Part shown: positions 6,198 to 7,069 of the stretch, piece by piece
How the letters are laid out: every line of letters starts with the position of its first letter
Position numbering within the stretch: position 1 is the first letter of the stretch
From: an uncultured Clostridia bacterium
GTDB taxonomy: Bacteria; Bacillota; Clostridia; Oscillospirales; UBA644
Reading direction: 5' to 3'
DNA: 7,069 bases
Assembly: GCA_904502105.1 (NCBI GenBank)
Contig: CAJGDF010000088.1
Coordinates: forward strand, 1-7,069
Program-made: the position numbers and the translations under genes
Notes under the pieces: generated by a model
What the model was told of the DNA's origin: nothing
The model's database searches: none
The model's input: the letters and a program-made list of their open reading frames with translations, nothing else

Positions 6198-6551
6198 ATG
6201 GGTATGTTTATGTTTGATATCTTCCCGATCATTTGGGGCATATTTTTTATTATAATCGTGGGTATGTTTGTTGTTATTCTTGTGAAAAACATCGGAACAT
6301 GGAATAAAAACAATAATTCTCCCAGGCTTTCAGTCAATGCGACCGTTGTTTCAAAACGCGGTCAGATGCGGCGTCACGGAACGGACAATATGCATGTTTC
6401 AACATCATATTACGCTACGTTCCAGTTTGAAAGCGGTGACAGACTTGAGCTTGCCGTCCCTTCTTCCGAATACGGTATGCTTGTTGAAGGTGATAACGGC
6501 ACGCTTACTTTTCAGGGCACACGTTATCTTTCATTTGAACGTATATATTAA
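6198..6551 (+). CDS. DUF2500 domain-containing membrane protein
   Basis: The 117-residue protein has one N-terminal membrane helix at about residues 7-30 (rich in Ile, Phe, Val), an Asn/Lys-rich linker at 31-42, and a small beta-rich domain. The latter carries features I associate with DUF2500: a V-x-S-K-R stretch near 50-54, S-Y-Y-A-T-F-x-F-E-S-G-D-R-L at 70-83, S-E-Y-G-M-L-x-E-G-D at 89-98 and F-Q-G-T-R-Y near the end. The domain function is unknown. The fold may resemble small OB-like or beta-sandwich domains, but that is a guess. I chose the ATG at 6198 because GAAAGGA at 6181-6187 lies 10 bases before it. The ATGs at 6204 and 6210 would shorten the N-terminus, and the one at 6191 is out of frame. 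It sits between the coiled-coil gene and trmL with gaps of 19 and 13 bases, so it is almost certainly co-transcribed. Confidence 0.82.
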   Translation: MGMFMFDIFPIIWGIFFIIIVGMFVVILVKNIGTWNKNNNSPRLSVNATVVSKRGQMRRHGTDNMHVSTSYYATFQFESGDRLELAVPSSEYGMLVEGDNGTLTFQGTRYLSFERIY

Positions 6552-6564
6552 ATGAGGTTGAAAA

Positions 6565-7050
6565 ATGTATTCTATAGTTCTTGTTGAACCCGAGATCCCG
6601 CAGAATACGGGTAATATTTCACGAACATGCGCTTGTACCGGTGCGGCTCTTCATCTTGTAAAGCCTCTCGGTTTTACGATAGACGACTCAAAACTCAAGC
6701 GTGCGGGGCTTGATTATTGGAGTGAGCTTGATCTTCATATCCACGAATCTCTTGCCGATTTTCTTGAGTATGCAAAAGGAAAGCCTCTTTATTTTGCTTC
6801 AACGAAAGCTGCACATACATATTCGGATATAACGTATCCCGAAGATGCTTTCTTTGTTTTCGGTAAAGAAACAAAAGGGCTTCCCGAAGATCTTCTTCAC
6901 GATAACTACGAAAATTCGATTCGTATTCCTATGAGAACATCTCTCCGAAGTCTGAATCTTTCAAATTCTGTTGCTGTTGTTTTGTACGAGGCGCTTCGTC
7001 AACGCGATTTCTTTGATCTTCAGCTTGAGGGTCAGCTTACACAGTTTTAA
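6565..7050 (+). CDS. trmL: tRNA (cytidine(34)-2'-O)-methyltransferase TrmL (SPOUT family)
   Basis: The 161-residue protein is a complete TrmL (YibK-type) enzyme. It uses S-adenosylmethionine to methylate the 2'-OH of the wobble nucleotide 34 in certain leucine tRNAs. It is a cytoplasmic dimer with a trefoil-knot SPOUT fold. Diagnostic motifs are PEIPQNTGNISRTC at 9-22, LVKPLGF at 31-37, KRAGLDYW at 45-52, and the knot region that binds the cofactor: FGKETKGLP at 99-107, IPM at 121-123 and RSLNLSNSVAV at 128-138. Length is typical. The start has GAGG at 6554-6557, seven bases upstream. The gene follows the DUF2500 gene by 13 bases and appears to be the third member of the run transcribed from 5165-5193. 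TrmL genes often sit in operons of unrelated function, so this placement says little about the two unknown genes. Confidence 0.95.
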   Translation: MYSIVLVEPEIPQNTGNISRTCACTGAALHLVKPLGFTIDDSKLKRAGLDYWSELDLHIHESLADFLEYAKGKPLYFASTKAAHTYSDITYPEDAFFVFGKETKGLPEDLLHDNYENSIRIPMRTSLRSLNLSNSVAVVLYEALRQRDFFDLQLEGQLTQF

Positions 7051-7061
7051 ATTATAATAAT

Positions 7062-7066
7062 AAGGA
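7062..7066 (+). promoter_or_regulatory. Possible ribosome binding site of a gene beyond the window
   Basis: AAGGA lies 11 bases after the trmL stop, at the very edge of the window. No terminator hairpin separates it from trmL. It may be the translation signal of a fourth gene in the run, but the start codon is not in view. Confidence 0.3.
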
Positions 7067-7069
7067 TAA

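Noticed and set aside
5663..6337. Minus-strand open frame of 224 codons.
   Set aside because: It spans the coiled-coil gene, the gap and the DUF2500 start in antisense. Its Ile/Lys/Asn-rich translation has no recognisable domain.

Overview
The window looks like a chromosomal segment of a low-to-moderate GC Firmicute, most likely a gut-type Clostridium relative (Clostridia, Oscillospirales/Ruminococcaceae-like). The reasons are a Noc-type ParB protein, a family essentially confined to Firmicutes, sigma-A promoters and AGGAGG-type ribosome binding sites close to the Bacillus/Clostridium consensus, and a YitT/DUF2179 protein and a DUF2500 protein typical of that group. The taxonomic call is inference. 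The window holds eight convincing genes. I see no rRNA, tRNA, CRISPR array, transposase or phage gene.

Layout. Positions 22-2147 (+) hold a tight three-gene run: a 63-residue PspC-domain membrane protein, a YitT-family membrane protein overlapping it by 4 bases, and a uroporphyrinogen-decarboxylase-superfamily protein 18 bases further on. A 190-base intergenic stretch (2148-2337) is full of small hairpins and leads into htpG (Hsp90 chaperone, 2338-4221, +). htpG meets noc (nucleoid occlusion ParB-like protein, 4202-5008, -) tail to tail, with the last 20 bases shared. A divergent promoter region follows (5009-5236), with a near-consensus sigma-A promoter in each direction. It drives noc leftward and, rightward, a second three-gene run: a coiled-coil protein of unknown function (5237-6178), a one-helix DUF2500 membrane protein (6198-6551) and trmL, a tRNA wobble 2'-O-methyltransferase (6565-7050). 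The last bases carry a possible ribosome binding site for another gene beyond the window.

How the genes relate. HtpG, Noc and TrmL are housekeeping functions (protein folding, division-site protection, tRNA modification). The PspC and YitT proteins are probably envelope proteins. The URO-D-like protein is likely a corrinoid or C1 methyltransferase-like enzyme rather than a heme enzyme, because it lacks the HemE signature and the window has no heme gene. No complete novel defence or metabolic system is visible. The parts most worth a second look are the coiled-coil/DUF2500 pair, the hairpin-rich htpG leader with its displaced Shine-Dalgarno sequence, and a short Noc with no evident membrane-binding N-terminus.
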